Shown here one piece after another: positions 24,274 through 32,538 of a DNA stretch of 58,643 nt (within the stretch, counting starts at the first letter, position 1; every line of letters begins with the position of its first letter). A program made the position numbers and the translations under genes. The notes under the pieces were generated by a model, which saw only the letters and a program-made list of their open reading frames with translations, was not told where the DNA came from and made no database searches. This stretch comes from Flavobacterium pectinovorum. Lineage in GTDB: Bacteria; Bacteroidota; Bacteroidia; Flavobacteriales; Flavobacteriaceae. Where the stretch lies: contig NZ_RCZH01000006.1 in NCBI RefSeq assembly GCF_006438875.1, forward strand, positions 1 through 58,643. The letters are read 5' to 3'.

Positions 24274-24777
24274 TTATTCTTCCAAATCACTTGGATCAAA
24301 AGGCTCAAATTCTCTTTCAGAAAATGCTTCTGTTAATATTCCTGATGAACACAACCATGTTATCGTTTCGTCGAGTGTATTTCCTGCTTTATAAATCATT
24401 TCACTATTTCTTGGCAGAATAAAATATTCGTTTTTAAGCAAAATGATTTCGTCTCCGTCAAAAGTATCTCCAATTCTTATTGAATTCAAAACTTCATCTT
24501 TCGTCAAAACATCCTTTCCTTCATCCCAAAACCAATATTCGTCTATACGATTTTTCCACTCTGCCAAAGTCAGTATGATAGTTTCAGGAAGAAATATACG
24601 GACGTAAGTACCGCCAAGGATTCCGCTTCCGAAACTCAGAACATACTCTTTATAATCAGTGTCAAAAGCTATATTTAATGTTTTTTCACAAGCCAGAATA
24701 TCTTCTTCATCGGCAAGGAATAAGTCTGTTTTATTACTCTTGTAGTTGGGGATTATTTTATAGTTATCGAAGTTCAT
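24274..24777 (-). CDS. SMI1/KNR4-family protein (immunity-like)
   Basis: 167 residues. The SMI1/KNR4 pattern is seen in DEEDILACEKTLNIAFDTDY, KEYVLSFGSGILGGTYV, EWKNRIDEYWFWDEG and IGDTFDGDEIILLKNEYFIL. Members often act as immunity proteins beside polymorphic toxins, but others are stand-alone. No toxin gene is near; its partner is the DUF6058-like protein 15 bases downstream. Acidic, cytosolic. Confidence 0.6.
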   Translation of the reverse strand: MNFDNYKIIPNYKSNKTDLFLADEEDILACEKTLNIAFDTDYKEYVLSFGSGILGGTYVRIFLPETIILTLAEWKNRIDEYWFWDEGKDVLTKDEVLNSIRIGDTFDGDEIILLKNEYFILPRNSEMIYKAGNTLDETITWLCSSGILTEAFSEREFEPFDPSDLEE

Positions 24778-25000
24778 ACGTTTTGTATTTCTTATAGCTA
24801 AAATATGGCTTTTTTATGAATTAATACCAAAACCTGCGGAGCTATAAATTAGGGATCAATTTTACCGTAAAGCGCACTAAGATTTAATTTTACTTTACGC
24901 ATAGAAAACACAAAGTTCACAAAGCTGGCTTGCGGACTCCTATGTTTGCCATGTTAAAATTTTTCCGCCACAGATTATAGAGATTAAAATGATTTTTTTT

Positions 25001-25060
25001 CGCCACGAATTTCACGAATGAGCACGAATTAATTTGTGAAAATTCGTGAAATTCGTGGCG
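25001..25060. repeat. CACGAATT hairpin repeat
   Basis: 19-bp perfect arms CGCCACGAATTTCACGAAT (25001-25019) and complement (25042-25060). The stretch 24778-25152 also holds CGCACTAAGATT- and AACTTTGCGAAC-type repeats and no coding frame apart from repeat-derived ones. Confidence 0.65.
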
Positions 25061-25152
25061 AAAAAACTTTGCGAACTCGTGCGAACGTTGTTTTTTTTTA
25101 AACATACTATTAGATAAAATCTTAGCGCGCTTTGCGTTAAAATTATTCTACA

Positions 25153-25190
25153 AAAAAACCGCAATTACATTACTGTAACTACGGTTTTTC
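25153..25190 (-). terminator. Terminator after asd
   Basis: AAAACCGCAATTACA/TGTAACTACGGTTTT hairpin (with two G-T type pairs), 29 bases past the asd stop on the minus strand, with T residues beyond on that strand. Confidence 0.65.
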
Positions 25191-25218
25191 CTTTATAACA
25201 ATTTTCTTTAATCTCTGA

Positions 25219-26208
25219 TTATACTAAACCGGCTGAAATTAAATATTCAGCGATTTGAATTGTGTTTGTTGCAGCACCTTTTCGCAAATTGTCAGCAACA
25301 ATCCACATGTTTAAAGTGTTTTCCTGGCTTTCGTCACGACGAATTCTTCCAACAAAAACATCATTTTTACCTTCTGCATACAATGGCATTGGGTAAGTAA
25401 AAGTATCTAAGTTATCCTGAACTACTACTCCATCTGTATGGTGCAAAATTTCACGAACTTCATTTACATCAAAATCATTTGTAAACTCAACATTTACTGC
25501 CTCACTATGCCCGCCAACAACAGGAACACGAACGGCAGTAGCTGTAACTCTAATCGTGTTATCACCAAGGATTTTTTGAGTTTCACGCACTAATTTCATC
25601 TCTTCTTTAGTGTATCCGTTTTCTTCAAAACTATCGCAATGTGGGATTGCATTTCTATGAATTGGATATTTATAAGCCATTTCTCCCTGAATTCCAGCGT
25701 ACTCATTTTCTAATTGTCTTACCGCTTTTACACCCGTTCCGGTGATTGATTGATAAGTAGAAACGATGATCCTTTTGATGTTGTATTTTTTATGCAAAGG
25801 TGCCAAAGTCAAAACCATTTGAATAGTCGAGCAGTTTGGATTTGCAATAATTTTATCTTCTTTTGTTAATGAAGAAGCGTTGATTTCAGGAACTACCAAT
25901 TTTTTAGTTGGGTCCATTCTCCAAGCCGATGAGTTGTCAATAACCGTTGTTCCGGCTGCAGCAAATTTTGGAGCCCATTCTAATGATGTATCTCCTCCGG
26001 CAGAAAACAAAGCAATATCAGCTTTCATATCCACTGCAGTCTGCATTCCTACAACCTTATATTTTGTTCCTTTATATTCTATTTCTTTTCCTACTGATCT
26101 TTCAGATGCAACAGGAATTAATTCTGTAACAGGAAAATTTCTTTCTGCCAAAACTTTAAGCATTATCTCGCCAACCATACCAGTGGCACCTACAACGGCT
26201 ATTCTCAT
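25219..26208 (-). CDS. asd: Aspartate-semialdehyde dehydrogenase
   Basis: 329 residues. NADP-binding MRIAVVGATGMVGEIMLKVL, catalytic Cys in IANPNCSTIQMVL, then VSTYQSITGTGVKAVRQLEN and the basic active-site segment VRVPVVGGHSEAVNVEF. It reduces aspartyl phosphate to the semialdehyde, the branch point to lysine/diaminopimelate, threonine, methionine and isoleucine. Monocistronic with a good promoter upstream and a terminator behind. Confidence 0.97.
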   Translation of the reverse strand: MRIAVVGATGMVGEIMLKVLAERNFPVTELIPVASERSVGKEIEYKGTKYKVVGMQTAVDMKADIALFSAGGDTSLEWAPKFAAAGTTVIDNSSAWRMDPTKKLVVPEINASSLTKEDKIIANPNCSTIQMVLTLAPLHKKYNIKRIIVSTYQSITGTGVKAVRQLENEYAGIQGEMAYKYPIHRNAIPHCDSFEENGYTKEEMKLVRETQKILGDNTIRVTATAVRVPVVGGHSEAVNVEFTNDFDVNEVREILHHTDGVVVQDNLDTFTYPMPLYAEGKNDVFVGRIRRDESQENTLNMWIVADNLRKGAATNTIQIAEYLISAGLV

Positions 26209-26246
26209 TTTTATATCTTTAGTATGAATTAATCTAATTTACTCTG

Positions 26247-26276
26247 CAAAAGTAGCTATAATAAAAAACAAAACAA
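26247..26276 (-). promoter_or_regulatory. Promoter of asd
   Basis: On the minus strand TTG (26276-26274), a 19-bp spacer and TACTTTTG (26254-26247) fit the Bacteroidota consensus; leader about 33-38 bases. Confidence 0.6.
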
Positions 26277-26359
26277 GGCGCTTCACAAAAAATAACAAAA
26301 TGTTACAAATCAAACAAAACAAAAATTAATTTAAATCCTTAACTAGTAAAATACCGCAT

Positions 26360-27004
26360 TTAGCGTTCGTTAATTATGTCAAAAGGCGTCCCGAAGGAAC
26401 CAATACTTTTTAAATACTCTTTATCTTCTTCAGTGAGTTCATTTGTTCCTAGTCCGATATCCTCCCAAACTTTACCATCTTGTCGTTTAAGTGCAAATTC
26501 AATTGCAGCAATTTTTGGTTTCTTGTTGAGTCCCAACATTGTTAAGTCTATAAATTGCCCCACTTTGACTGCTCCCTTTACTATTTGTCCTAACAAGAAA
26601 AAATCCCTTCCTGTTATTTGAAAAGAGTTGTTAAGTTTAAATTGAGCAACCGTTACATTGTGCCAATTGTGCCCACAAAAACGACATTGCCTTGCATATG
26701 GTGTTCTTGAAAGTTGATTGCATTTTGGACAATTATTGAAGAATACTTTATTAAGATTTTGAGATAAAATTCTATTTGCAGTATTTAATTCAAATTGTTT
26801 ATAGCCACTTTTAAGTAAATTCAGTACATTTTGATCAGAAGTAAGCCAACCTTTTTCTCTATAGATTTTTATCAAATTTGCATTGTCCGAAATTGAATTT
26901 TCTAATTTATCAGTTGAGTTATTGTGCCGAATAGCCATTCTTTCTAAATCTGTCAACAAATTAGGAAAGTAATTGATTATATATTTTGCTGTTTGAGTAT
27001 CCAC
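26360..27004 (-). CDS. Zinc-ribbon protein of unknown function
   Basis: 214 residues, no signal peptide or membrane segment. N-terminal helical part (YIINYFPNLLTDLERMAIRH, KSGYKQFELNTANRILSQNL), a zinc ribbon CPKCNQ...CRFCGHNW at about 97-118 (Cys4), then a C-terminal beta-like segment (FQITGRDFFLLGQIVKGAVK, VGQFIDLTMLGL) that resembles the second domain of translation GTPases or similar barrels. Ends FGTPFDIINER. No known family. It lies alone between asd and mscL; the latter is convergent in direction terms with the same strand. Could be a stress or defence protein. Confidence 0.55.
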   Translation of the reverse strand: MDTQTAKYIINYFPNLLTDLERMAIRHNNSTDKLENSISDNANLIKIYREKGWLTSDQNVLNLLKSGYKQFELNTANRILSQNLNKVFFNNCPKCNQLSRTPYARQCRFCGHNWHNVTVAQFKLNNSFQITGRDFFLLGQIVKGAVKVGQFIDLTMLGLNKKPKIAAIEFALKRQDGKVWEDIGLGTNELTEEDKEYLKSIGSFGTPFDIINER

Positions 27005-27069
27005 TTTTATTCTGTTACGGTTCTTTTTAATATCACAATAAAATTACCAAATCTGCTTATGATTATTAC

Positions 27070-27100
27070 AAAAAAACCGTCCCAATTAAGGAACGGTTTA
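27070..27100 (-). terminator. Weak terminator after mscL
   Basis: AAACCGT...ACGGTTT stem (minus strand T-run in the complement of AAAAAAA at 27069-27076). Short stem, moderate support. Confidence 0.45.
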
Positions 27101-27123
27101 GTTAGACTTAGTGTAGCGGTATA

Positions 27124-27501
27124 TTATTTATTTTTTAAAAGATCTCTAATTTGTGTTAGTAACTCTTCTTGAGTTGGTCCGGCTGGCGGAGGAGCAACTT
27201 CATTTTTCTTTTTAGCATGGTTAATTCCCTTGATGATGAGAAACAACACAAAAGCAACAATTATAAAGTTAATTACTGCCGAAAGAAACAAACCATACTT
27301 GACTCCTCCAAAAGCAGTTAGCTCTTCTATCGTAGACAAATGTGCCGCATCTAAAGCCGGTTTCAGTATTAATGGCGTAATTACATTTTCAATTAATGAG
27401 CTTACAATTTTACCAAAAGCAGCTCCAATGATTACACCGACAGCCAAATCGACTACGTTGCCTTTCATTGCAAATTCCTTAAATTCTGAAAATATCCCCA
27501 T
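27124..27501 (-). CDS. mscL: Large-conductance mechanosensitive channel MscL
   Basis: 125 residues. MGIFSEFKEFAMKGNVVDLA, then VGVIIGAAFGKIVSSLIENV (TM1 with the gating constriction), ITPLILKPALDAA, and the second helix FLSAVINFIIVAFVLFLIIK, with a charged C-terminal helix EELLTQIRDLLKNK. A pentameric inner-membrane channel that opens under hypo-osmotic stress. Length and all segments are normal. Monocistronic. Confidence 0.95.
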   Translation of the reverse strand: MGIFSEFKEFAMKGNVVDLAVGVIIGAAFGKIVSSLIENVITPLILKPALDAAHLSTIEELTAFGGVKYGLFLSAVINFIIVAFVLFLIIKGINHAKKKNEVAPPPAGPTQEELLTQIRDLLKNK

Positions 27502-27570
27502 AATTGTTTATTTTTAGTTTATAATTAAATGTGTATCGAAAATACGTAATTTTCTTTATATTTCTTACAA

Positions 27571-30042
27571 TTATCTAAAAAATACCCGTTTTACACGCTG
27601 CGAAATACTTGTCATAATTTCATACGGAATCGTTTTCAAAGCTTCAGCCATTTCTATAACTGTCGGGCTTTCGCCGAAAATAATCACCGAATCTCCTTCT
27701 TTACAATCTATATGACTTACATCAACCATTAACATATCCATACAAACGCTGCCAACAATTGATGCTTTTTGGTTTTTGATTACTACAAATCCAACCTGAT
27801 TTCCCCATAATCTCGAAATCCCATCAGCATAACCAATTGGAATCGTTGCTATTCTGGTTTCTTTCTCTGCCATAAAACGACGACCATAACCAACGCTATC
27901 ACCATTTGGAATGGTACGAACCTGAGAAATTATCGATTTTAAGGTTCCAACGTTTTCCAAATATTTTTGTTCTGCAGGATCGTTAGAAACTCCGTACAAA
28001 CCAATTCCTAAACGGACCATATTAAATTGTGCATTTGGGAAATTGCTGATTCCCGAAGTATTCAGAATATGACGAATTGGGTTTATATTTAATGCCGAAA
28101 TTAATTTTGACGACAATTGATCGAACAAATTAATCTGCGAAAGCACAAAGTCAAAATGTTTCACTTCGTCGCTTGTGGCAAGATGCGACAAGACACTTTT
28201 TACTTTTACTGATGAATTTCCTTTTAAGGTTTCAATCAATTCGTTTAAATTATGCTCTTCAAAACCTAAACGATGCATTCCTGTATCGAGTTTTATATGA
28301 ATTGGAAAGTCTTTTAAATTCTTTTCGCGTGCAATTTTCAAAAAGGCATTTAATCCTTTTATACTATAAATTTCCGGCTCTAACTGATATTGAATTATCG
28401 ACGGAAAACTAGTCGATTCAGGATTCAAAACCATAATTGGCAATTTTATTCCGCCATTTTTAAGTGAGATTCCTTCATCGGCGAAAGCCACACCTAAATA
28501 ATCTACCTTATGATGTTCGAGTAATTTTGTAATTTCCAATCCTCCGTTTCCATAACCAAACGCTTTGACCATAACCATGATTTTCACATCATCGGACAAT
28601 TTTGATTTATAGTAATTCAGATTATGACTAATCGAATCCATGTTGATTTCAAGAACTGTTTCATGCGTTTTTTCTTCAAGCAAAGAAACAATTTGCTCAA
28701 ACTGAAACGACCTTGCTCCTTTTATTAAAATAGTTTCATTATTGAAATTCAAACTTTCAATTTGAGTAATAAATTCAGTTGTATTTTGAAAGGTTATACA
28801 GTTCGAAAATTTAGCTGCAAAGGAAGAAATAGTTGTTCCGATTGCTATAACCCGATTTACTTTATTATCGGCGATAAGCTGTGCAACTTTTGTATATAAT
28901 TCTTCGTTTGAAAATCCGCTTTGAACAATATCAGATAAAATAATTGTTTTAGACGCATTCTTTTTATTCTGACTTTCCAGAAAATCCAAAGCAATTTTTA
29001 GCGACTGAAAATCAGAACTGTAACTATCATCGATAATACTGCAATTGTTGATTCCGTTTTTAACTTCCAATCGCATTCGAACCGGATACAGCATTTGCAT
29101 ACGGTTTTGAATCGTGCCAAAATCATACATAAAATAAAGTAAAACCAACAAACAGGAAACTGCATTTTCTATCGAAGCCGAATCGCTAAAAGGTATTTCT
29201 AAACTAAACGTTTCGCCTTTATATTTATATTGAATAATCGTTGTGTCGTTTTTGTTTTCTTTTTTCAGAATAAAAACATCGGCAGAATTATCGGTAAAAC
29301 TCCAGGAGAAAAGTTGCCTTTCTGCTGAATCATTATCTTTTAAAAACTCCTTTAAGCACAAATCAACAATTTCATTTTTTTGATAAATAATCACTTCTGA
29401 TTGTTTGAAAAGCAATAATTTCTCGTTGATTTTTTGTTCCAGATTCTGAAAACCTTCATCGTGTGCCGAACCAATATTCGTCAAAACACCAATTGTAGGT
29501 TTAATGATTTTCTCGAGATTAACCATTTCGTTTACCGTCGAAATTCCAGCTTCAAAAATGCCTAAATTATGTTTCCCATTAATCGCAATAACAGACAATG
29601 GAACTCCAACCTGCGAGTTGTAACTTTTAGGACTTCTGATAATATTATAATCCGGACTCAGTAAAAAATTAAGCCATTCTTTTACAATTGTTTTTCCGTT
29701 ACTTCCGGTCAGTCCGATAATTGGAAAATCAAACAGATCTCTGTAATAACCGGCAAATTCCTGCAAAGCATCTAAGGGATTTTTTACCACTAGAAAATTT
29801 GCTTTTCCGGAACAATTCTCAGGAATATATTGTACTACAAAGTTCTGAACGCCATTTTCTATAAGTTCAGGAATATACAAATGAGCATCATTATTAACGC
29901 CTGACAAGGCAAAAAACAAGGTTTTCGATCCGTTTTGCAGCGAACGACTGTCAATCGAAATATGATCGACAAAAATATCAGTGTCTGAGCCAATCCATTC
30001 CGCTTTTAGAACTGGGATTAGGCTTTTTAAGTTTATGCTCAT
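27571..30042 (-). CDS. murF: Bifunctional MurF - alanine racemase
   Basis: 823 residues. Residues about 1-450: MurF ligase with ATP loop GLTGSNGKTIVKEWLNFLLS, GIFEAGISTVNEM, TNIGSAHDEGF and DDSYSSDFQSLKIALDFLES. Residues about 455-823: PLP-dependent alanine racemase with the PLP-lysine segment MVMVKAFGYGNGGLEI, HIKLDTGMHRLGF, and the catalytic Tyr region GDSVGYGRRF and IPIGYADGISRLW. It makes D-Ala from L-Ala and adds D-Ala-D-Ala to UDP-MurNAc-tripeptide. The fusion is a known feature of Bacteroidota. Monocistronic, followed upstream by repeats. Confidence 0.95.
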   Translation of the reverse strand: MSINLKSLIPVLKAEWIGSDTDIFVDHISIDSRSLQNGSKTLFFALSGVNNDAHLYIPELIENGVQNFVVQYIPENCSGKANFLVVKNPLDALQEFAGYYRDLFDFPIIGLTGSNGKTIVKEWLNFLLSPDYNIIRSPKSYNSQVGVPLSVIAINGKHNLGIFEAGISTVNEMVNLEKIIKPTIGVLTNIGSAHDEGFQNLEQKINEKLLLFKQSEVIIYQKNEIVDLCLKEFLKDNDSAERQLFSWSFTDNSADVFILKKENKNDTTIIQYKYKGETFSLEIPFSDSASIENAVSCLLVLLYFMYDFGTIQNRMQMLYPVRMRLEVKNGINNCSIIDDSYSSDFQSLKIALDFLESQNKKNASKTIILSDIVQSGFSNEELYTKVAQLIADNKVNRVIAIGTTISSFAAKFSNCITFQNTTEFITQIESLNFNNETILIKGARSFQFEQIVSLLEEKTHETVLEINMDSISHNLNYYKSKLSDDVKIMVMVKAFGYGNGGLEITKLLEHHKVDYLGVAFADEGISLKNGGIKLPIMVLNPESTSFPSIIQYQLEPEIYSIKGLNAFLKIAREKNLKDFPIHIKLDTGMHRLGFEEHNLNELIETLKGNSSVKVKSVLSHLATSDEVKHFDFVLSQINLFDQLSSKLISALNINPIRHILNTSGISNFPNAQFNMVRLGIGLYGVSNDPAEQKYLENVGTLKSIISQVRTIPNGDSVGYGRRFMAEKETRIATIPIGYADGISRLWGNQVGFVVIKNQKASIVGSVCMDMLMVDVSHIDCKEGDSVIIFGESPTVIEMAEALKTIPYEIMTSISQRVKRVFFR

Positions 30043-30165
30043 TTAGAAAATTTCTTTTGTCAAATTTAAAAAAAGGTTTGCCACGAATCTCACAAATTTT
30101 CACTAATTATTTTTTGCCACAGATTAAAAGGATTAAGATGATTTCTTATCTGTGTTAGTTTTTTA

Positions 30166-30236
30166 GCCACGAATTTCACGAATTTTCGCGAATTATTTTT
30201 TCGTACTGATTTGTGAAAATTCGTGAAATTCGTGGC
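30166..30236. repeat. CACGAATT hairpin repeat
   Basis: 22-bp perfect arms (30166-30187 and 30215-30236) made of GCCACGAATTTCACGAATTTTC; a partial copy lies at 30080-30103, and CCACAGATTAAAA/TTTTAATCTGTGG arms enclose it. Noncoding gap between murF-alr and the membrane protein. Confidence 0.7.
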
Positions 30237-30341
30237 GAAAAAAAAATAATCTTTTTTAATCATTTTAATCTGTGGCAAAAAAAGAATAAGTCAAAAACCA
30301 TTATTTGTTTATATTTGCTTGACACCACTAAATAGTACGTT

Positions 30342-30947
30342 TTGAAAAAAATACTTCCAATATTTTCCTATATTCTACATCCGATCTTCATATCGATGTA
30401 TGCCACTTTATTTTATCTGTTTTGTAAAAATGATATTTTTACGAATCAGGAAAAATATTATGTTTTATTTCAGATTCTGATCATTACAATCTTAGTTCCA
30501 ATATTGTTTTTCTTACTGTTACGTTCAACAGGACATGTAAAATCTGTAATGGTTCATGAAACTTCGCAACGCAAAATTCCGCTTGTTTTACAGTGTTTTT
30601 TATATATTTTATTGGTCAAAAGAAGCATTGTAATTGCACGTTATCCAGAGTTGCATTTCTTTTTTCTTGCAGCCTTATTTAGCACCATTTTGGCTTTAGT
30701 ATGTTCGCTTTTTAAAATTAAAGCAAGCTTACACATGATGGCCATTAGCGGATTTACAATTTTTGTAATTGGCTTATCGATTCACTTGCAATTGCAAAAT
30801 CCTTACTGGTCGGCTCTTTTGATTTTATTGACCGGTATTGTAGCATCTTCGCGATTAGAAATGGAAGCTCACTCTCCAAACGAATTATTAATCGGGACGT
30901 TTATTGGAATTTTACCGCAATTGCTGTTTTTGTATCTGTGGTTATAA
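30342..30947 (+). CDS. Membrane protein, degenerate PAP2-like
   Basis: 201 residues with about six membrane helices, starting at TTG 30342 (MKKILPIFSYILHPIFISMY) since no ATG lies nearer. SVMVHETSQRKIPL and KASLHMMAISGF and ASSRLEMEAHSPNELLIG loosely fit the RxP/xGH/SRxxxxxH motifs of PAP2 phosphatases, with several catalytic positions changed. A lipid-phosphatase-like role is only a guess. Its end overlaps the convergent gene at 30942 by six bases. Confidence 0.6.
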   Translation: MKKILPIFSYILHPIFISMYATLFYLFCKNDIFTNQEKYYVLFQILIITILVPILFFLLLRSTGHVKSVMVHETSQRKIPLVLQCFLYILLVKRSIVIARYPELHFFFLAALFSTILALVCSLFKIKASLHMMAISGFTIFVIGLSIHLQLQNPYWSALLILLTGIVASSRLEMEAHSPNELLIGTFIGILPQLLFLYLWL

Positions 30948-31649
30948 TATGTAGAATATTAATCCCGCATTGAGCGTTCTCACATCGATATTTTGTCCGG
31001 AAACCGTTTGTAGGTTTTTCTTAAACAAAGTGTTTAAACCATAATTGATATAAACATTCCAGGTATTATAACCCGCAGCCAAATAAACACCGTATTGAAA
31101 TTTATTTATATCCGGATTATTAGTGACTTTATACGTTTCTTCGCCATTATCCAATACAGATTTATTGGAGAAAACATAGCTTAATTTAAATCCGCCATAA
31201 ATTCTCCAGAACTTATAACTTTCATAAGTCGAATTTCTCCATCGAAACTCTATTGGAAGATCTACTAAATATTGACGGTATCTATTGGAAGTAATATCAT
31301 TATAATCACTGACTTCATAAGCCAAACCTCCGCTTGGAGTTTGTAAAATAGTAAGATTCTGATAATAATTCTGATAACTCAAACCTAAACCTGTAGCAAT
31401 TGCAATGGTTCTTTTTTTATTAATAGGCATATCGCGCAAGAATCCTGCTGAAAGTCCGGCAGAAAACTTATTCTGTTTAAGCCCTTGCGGAACCTGAGTC
31501 AGAAGATTATAGGTGATCGAAAAATAAAACTGGTCTTCCCGATATAGGGAATCGATTTTTACAATCGGTGCAATTTTAGGTTTTGTCTCTTCTTGCGAAA
31601 AAACATTGAAAAACGATACTAAAAACAAACAACTAAAAAGAAATCGCAT
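30942..31649 (-). CDS. PorT-like outer-membrane beta-barrel protein
   Basis: 235 residues from ATG 31649 (MRFLFSCLFLVSFFNVFSQE signal peptide), preferred over a TTG 30 bases further out. The mature part is a barrel: FYFSITYNLLTQVPQGLKQN, GLSAGFLRDMPINKKRTIAI, LVDLPIEFRWRNSTYESYKF, WRIYGGFKLSYVFSN and VYLAAGYNTWNVYINYGLN. The pattern is of the PorT/porin family (outer-membrane, OMP_b-brl_2 type); PorT is a component of type IX secretion and gliding in Flavobacteria. No ubiE gene adjoins, so PorT identity is not certain. Confidence 0.7.
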   Translation of the reverse strand: MRFLFSCLFLVSFFNVFSQEETKPKIAPIVKIDSLYREDQFYFSITYNLLTQVPQGLKQNKFSAGLSAGFLRDMPINKKRTIAIATGLGLSYQNYYQNLTILQTPSGGLAYEVSDYNDITSNRYRQYLVDLPIEFRWRNSTYESYKFWRIYGGFKLSYVFSNKSVLDNGEETYKVTNNPDINKFQYGVYLAAGYNTWNVYINYGLNTLFKKNLQTVSGQNIDVRTLNAGLIFYIL

Positions 31650-31856
31650 ATCGTATTTTGGTTTTAAAGAGTTTTTCAAGTAAACGTTTTTTAGGGTCTA
31701 TTTATTTTACTTACAAATATAATATAATGATAGTTCAGCTGACAATTAGAACGTAATTATTCTCTTTTTATCGACGAATAAAACCATTTGTTGCGCTTTT
31801 TTCAATAAATAACCAATAGAATCTAAAAAATAGAACGTTTTTTCATTGCGCTTTTA

Positions 31857-31864
31857 TACCTTTG
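31857..31864 (+). promoter_or_regulatory. -7 element for a possibly leaderless transcript
   Basis: TACCTTTG matches TAnnTTTG and is only 6 bases before the ATG at 31871, so transcription would begin at or within three bases of the start codon. Confidence 0.45.
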
Positions 31865-31870
31865 CATTGC

Positions 31871-32224
31871 ATGAAGAAAAAGCAGCTCATATTAAGTGTT
31901 TCTTTCGCTCTAACAATATTGTTCTCGATATTGTTTCAGTCGATACACAGTTATGAGCATATTGTAAAGCAACTTTCAGAAAAGCAATGTCATCACGACT
32001 ACAGTGATCCAAGCGGAGAAATAACGCATCAGCACCATAATTATGACCTATGTTATGTATGTCATTTTACTTTTGGAAGCTATATTGTTCCTCAGGAATT
32101 TTCATTTCAATTTCGCACCTTTCACAAAGAAATTCCTTATTTCTTTGCCCTTTCAGAAAAGATATTTCCATTTTCAGAAAGTGCCTATTTATTGCGCGGT
32201 CCTCCTCAAACTATAGTTGCTTAA
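31871..32224 (+). CDS. His/Cys-rich exported small protein, probably metal-related
   Basis: 117 residues from ATG 31871 (MKKKQLILSVSFALTILFSI), chosen over a TTG nine bases earlier. A membrane/signal segment, then QCHHDYSDPS, THQHHNYDLCYVCHFTFG and FRTFHKEIPYFF. Five to seven His plus three Cys in one short stretch, typical of metal-binding or metal-sensing periplasmic proteins, e.g. those upstream of TonB-dependent metal receptors in Bacteroidota (DUF2946-like). The TonB receptor follows after a 314-base gap. Metal unknown. Confidence 0.65.
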   Translation: MKKKQLILSVSFALTILFSILFQSIHSYEHIVKQLSEKQCHHDYSDPSGEITHQHHNYDLCYVCHFTFGSYIVPQEFSFQFRTFHKEIPYFFALSEKIFPFSESAYLLRGPPQTIVA

Positions 32225-32242
32225 ATTTCGAACATTCGAAAT
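32225..32242. promoter_or_regulatory. Palindrome ATTTCGAACATTCGAAAT
   Basis: Perfect 8-bp arms around CA, directly after the stop of the His/Cys-rich gene. Could be an operator or part of a terminator; the following gap to 32538 also contains the CACATAG repeat at 32362-32499 and no gene. Confidence 0.35.
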
Positions 32243-32361
32243 AAAATCAAAAATCTTTTTAATCTAATTCAAAAAAATTAGTCGATTTCCCCATTCTGAA
32301 ACTTTTCAGGATCGGCAAATTTTACTATTCTGTTTGGTTTTTGTTTTAAAAGAAAAAATCT

Positions 32362-32499
32362 AAACACATAGATCATATATTGTTATTAAAGAGGTCGTTA
32401 AAAAGAAATATATTTCTTTCACATAGATAAAAGCTATGTGCATTTTAACAAAGTGAAACGCCTTTTCGAATACTTTAAATACTATGTTACTATGTGTTA
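32362..32499. repeat. AACACATAG-ended dispersed repeat
   Basis: Inverted ends AAACACATAG/CTATGTGTT with an interior GTGAAACGCCTTTT, related to the element at 3624-3759. Noncoding. Confidence 0.5.
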
Positions 32500-32538
32500 A
32501 AAAACGCTCAACGAGTTTAACTATAGCATCATTTTCAA

